From: Lonsdalea britannica
GTDB lineage: Bacteria > Pseudomonadota > Gammaproteobacteria > Enterobacterales > Enterobacteriaceae
Assembly: GCF_946477055.1 (NCBI RefSeq)
Contig: NZ_CAMKXG010000149.1
Location: 1-8,826, forward strand
Reading direction: 5' to 3'
DNA length: 8,826 bases
Below, one piece after another: positions 8,111-8,826 of this stretch. A program made the position numbers and the translations under genes. The notes under the pieces were generated by a model. It was given only the letters and a program-made list of their open reading frames with translations, searched no databases and was not told where the DNA came from. Numbering within the stretch: position 1 is the stretch's first letter; every line of letters begins with the position of its first letter.

Positions 8111-8193
8111 CAATGAGTTCGTTTTGAACACCCTGCGTATACAAAGCCTGTGCGCGTTCTGATTCCAAATGATTGAAACAGAGAGGCATACAA

Positions 8194-8748
8194 ATGAGTA
8201 AGATCGCTGTGGTTTATTTTTCCGGCTACGGTCACACCAAGCTGGTTGCTGAAGTGGTGGCGGAGAGCGCCGGGGCGACATTGATTCCCATCGATAACAA
8301 CGGGGACATTGAAGAGGCGGACTGGCAGACGCTGGCCAATGCCGACGGCATCATTTTCGGCGCCCCCACTTACATGGGGTCGGTCGCCTGGCAGTTTAAG
8401 AAATTTGCGGACGCGTCGTCCAAAGTCTGGGCTGAACGCGGCTGGCAGGACAAAGTGTTTGGCGGCATCACCAACAGCGCCAGCCTGAACGGCGACAAGC
8501 AGGTCACGCTGATCTATCTGCAAACGCTGGCCGCGCAACACGGCGGCATTTGGGTCAGTCTGGGACTGCTGCCCGCCAATATCCAGGCATCGACGCGCAG
8601 CGACATCAACAACCTCGGCGGCTCCGTCGGCGTGCTGGTGCAGTCCCCTGCGGATGCCGGGGCGGACGCCATTCCGACGGGCGATTTGGAAACCGCCAAA
8701 CTGTATGGCGCCCGTGTCGCGGACATCACCCGCCGCCTGCACGGCTAG
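8194..8748 (+). CDS. Flavodoxin family protein, WrbA-like NAD(P)H-dependent oxidoreductase
   Basis: The 184-residue product has the flavodoxin fold and is predicted to bind FMN in the cytoplasm. The N-terminal strand IAVVYFS leads into the FMN-phosphate loop SGYGHTK (10-16). GAPTYMGSVAWQFKKF (56-71) matches the second FMN loop of WrbA, and GGITNSAS (90-97) and LGGSVG (141-146) correspond to the later flavin-side loops. The C-terminal helix ETAKLYGARVA (166-176) is also WrbA-like. WrbA proteins are about 198 residues, and this one is shorter in the middle, so it may be an NADPH-dependent FMN reductase or quinone reductase related to WrbA rather than WrbA itself. I therefore give no symbol. The frame is open to 8173, but the ATG at 8194 has GAGAGG (8181-8186) with a 7-base spacer and begins MSKIAVVY, the natural start of the fold. 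It appears to be a single-gene transcript. Confidence 0.9.
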   Translation: MSKIAVVYFSGYGHTKLVAEVVAESAGATLIPIDNNGDIEEADWQTLANADGIIFGAPTYMGSVAWQFKKFADASSKVWAERGWQDKVFGGITNSASLNGDKQVTLIYLQTLAAQHGGIWVSLGLLPANIQASTRSDINNLGGSVGVLVQSPADAGADAIPTGDLETAKLYGARVADITRRLHG

Positions 8749-8779
8749 TCGACGCCCGTCGCTCGCCTTGAACCCTCAT

Positions 8780-8813
8780 CAGGGACTCCCGCTCGGCGGC
8801 AGTCCCTGTTTTT
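8780..8813 (+). terminator. Intrinsic terminator after the flavodoxin-like gene
   Basis: An 8-bp perfect stem, CAGGGACT (8780-8787) pairing with AGTCCCTG (8801-8808), has a 13-base GC-rich loop that can pair further within itself, and is followed directly by TTTTT (8809-8813). It lies 31 bases after the stop codon. The last 13 bases of the window hold nothing that I can identify. Confidence 0.88.
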
Positions 8814-8826
8814 ATGCGGTGTGCGT

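Noticed and set aside
7823..8281. 152-codon minus-strand open frame spanning the nitroreductase end and the intergenic gap
   Set aside because: It crosses the plus-strand terminator and promoter region, overlaps two real genes antisense, and has no recognisable motif.
8110..8742. 210-codon minus-strand open frame covering the flavodoxin-like gene
   Set aside because: It is the complement of a clear flavodoxin-fold gene that has a good ribosome binding site and terminator; the antisense product shows no known motif.
1..8826. Mobile element, CRISPR array, defence system or tRNA/rRNA gene
   Set aside because: I found no transposase, integrase, regularly spaced repeats, terminal inverted repeats or tRNA-like folds; coding regions are tightly packed conserved metabolic genes with uniform composition.

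Overview
The window is about 8.8 kb of GC-rich chromosomal DNA from a gammaproteobacterium, most likely a member of the Enterobacterales. The Gsi and Moe proteins resemble the Escherichia coli proteins closely over their full length, and moeAB lies divergently next to gsiABCD as in E. coli. The codon use and neighbouring genes would suit a Pectobacteriaceae-type genome (Brenneria, Dickeya, Pectobacterium, Lonsdalea), but this is inference and no marker gene settles it. I see no insertion sequence, phage gene, tRNA, rRNA or CRISPR array.

Layout. Positions 1-4906, minus strand, hold the glutathione ABC importer operon in the order gsiA, gsiB, gsiC, gsiD, read from right to left. gsiD is cut by the left edge of the window and only its first 135 residues are present. 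A GC-rich hairpin with a short U-tract lies between gsiB and gsiC and may reduce read-through from the binding-protein gene into the permease genes. Positions 4907-5220 are a 314-base divergent regulatory region, AT-rich in its middle. E. coli has iaaA (isoaspartyl peptidase) ahead of gsiA at this place; here it is absent.

Positions 5221-7220, plus strand, hold moeA and moeB, which overlap by one base. They encode the molybdenum insertase and the adenylyltransferase that activates MoaD in molybdenum cofactor synthesis. Positions 7377-7976 encode a small Frm2/CinD-type nitroreductase, followed by a clear intrinsic terminator. Positions 8194-8748 encode a short WrbA-like flavodoxin-fold oxidoreductase, also followed by a clear intrinsic terminator.

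How they work together. GsiABCD should import glutathione as a sulfur and redox source. MoeA and MoeB carry out the late steps of molybdopterin synthesis. The last two genes are both predicted FMN flavoproteins and could take part in two-electron reduction of quinones or nitro compounds; that role is inferred from family only. The window is mostly ordinary core metabolism. The points worth a second look are the missing iaaA, the intra-operon hairpin, the dyads in the divergent region, the structured leader of the nitroreductase gene, the dyad inside the putative flavodoxin promoter, and a nine-C run at the end of moeB.
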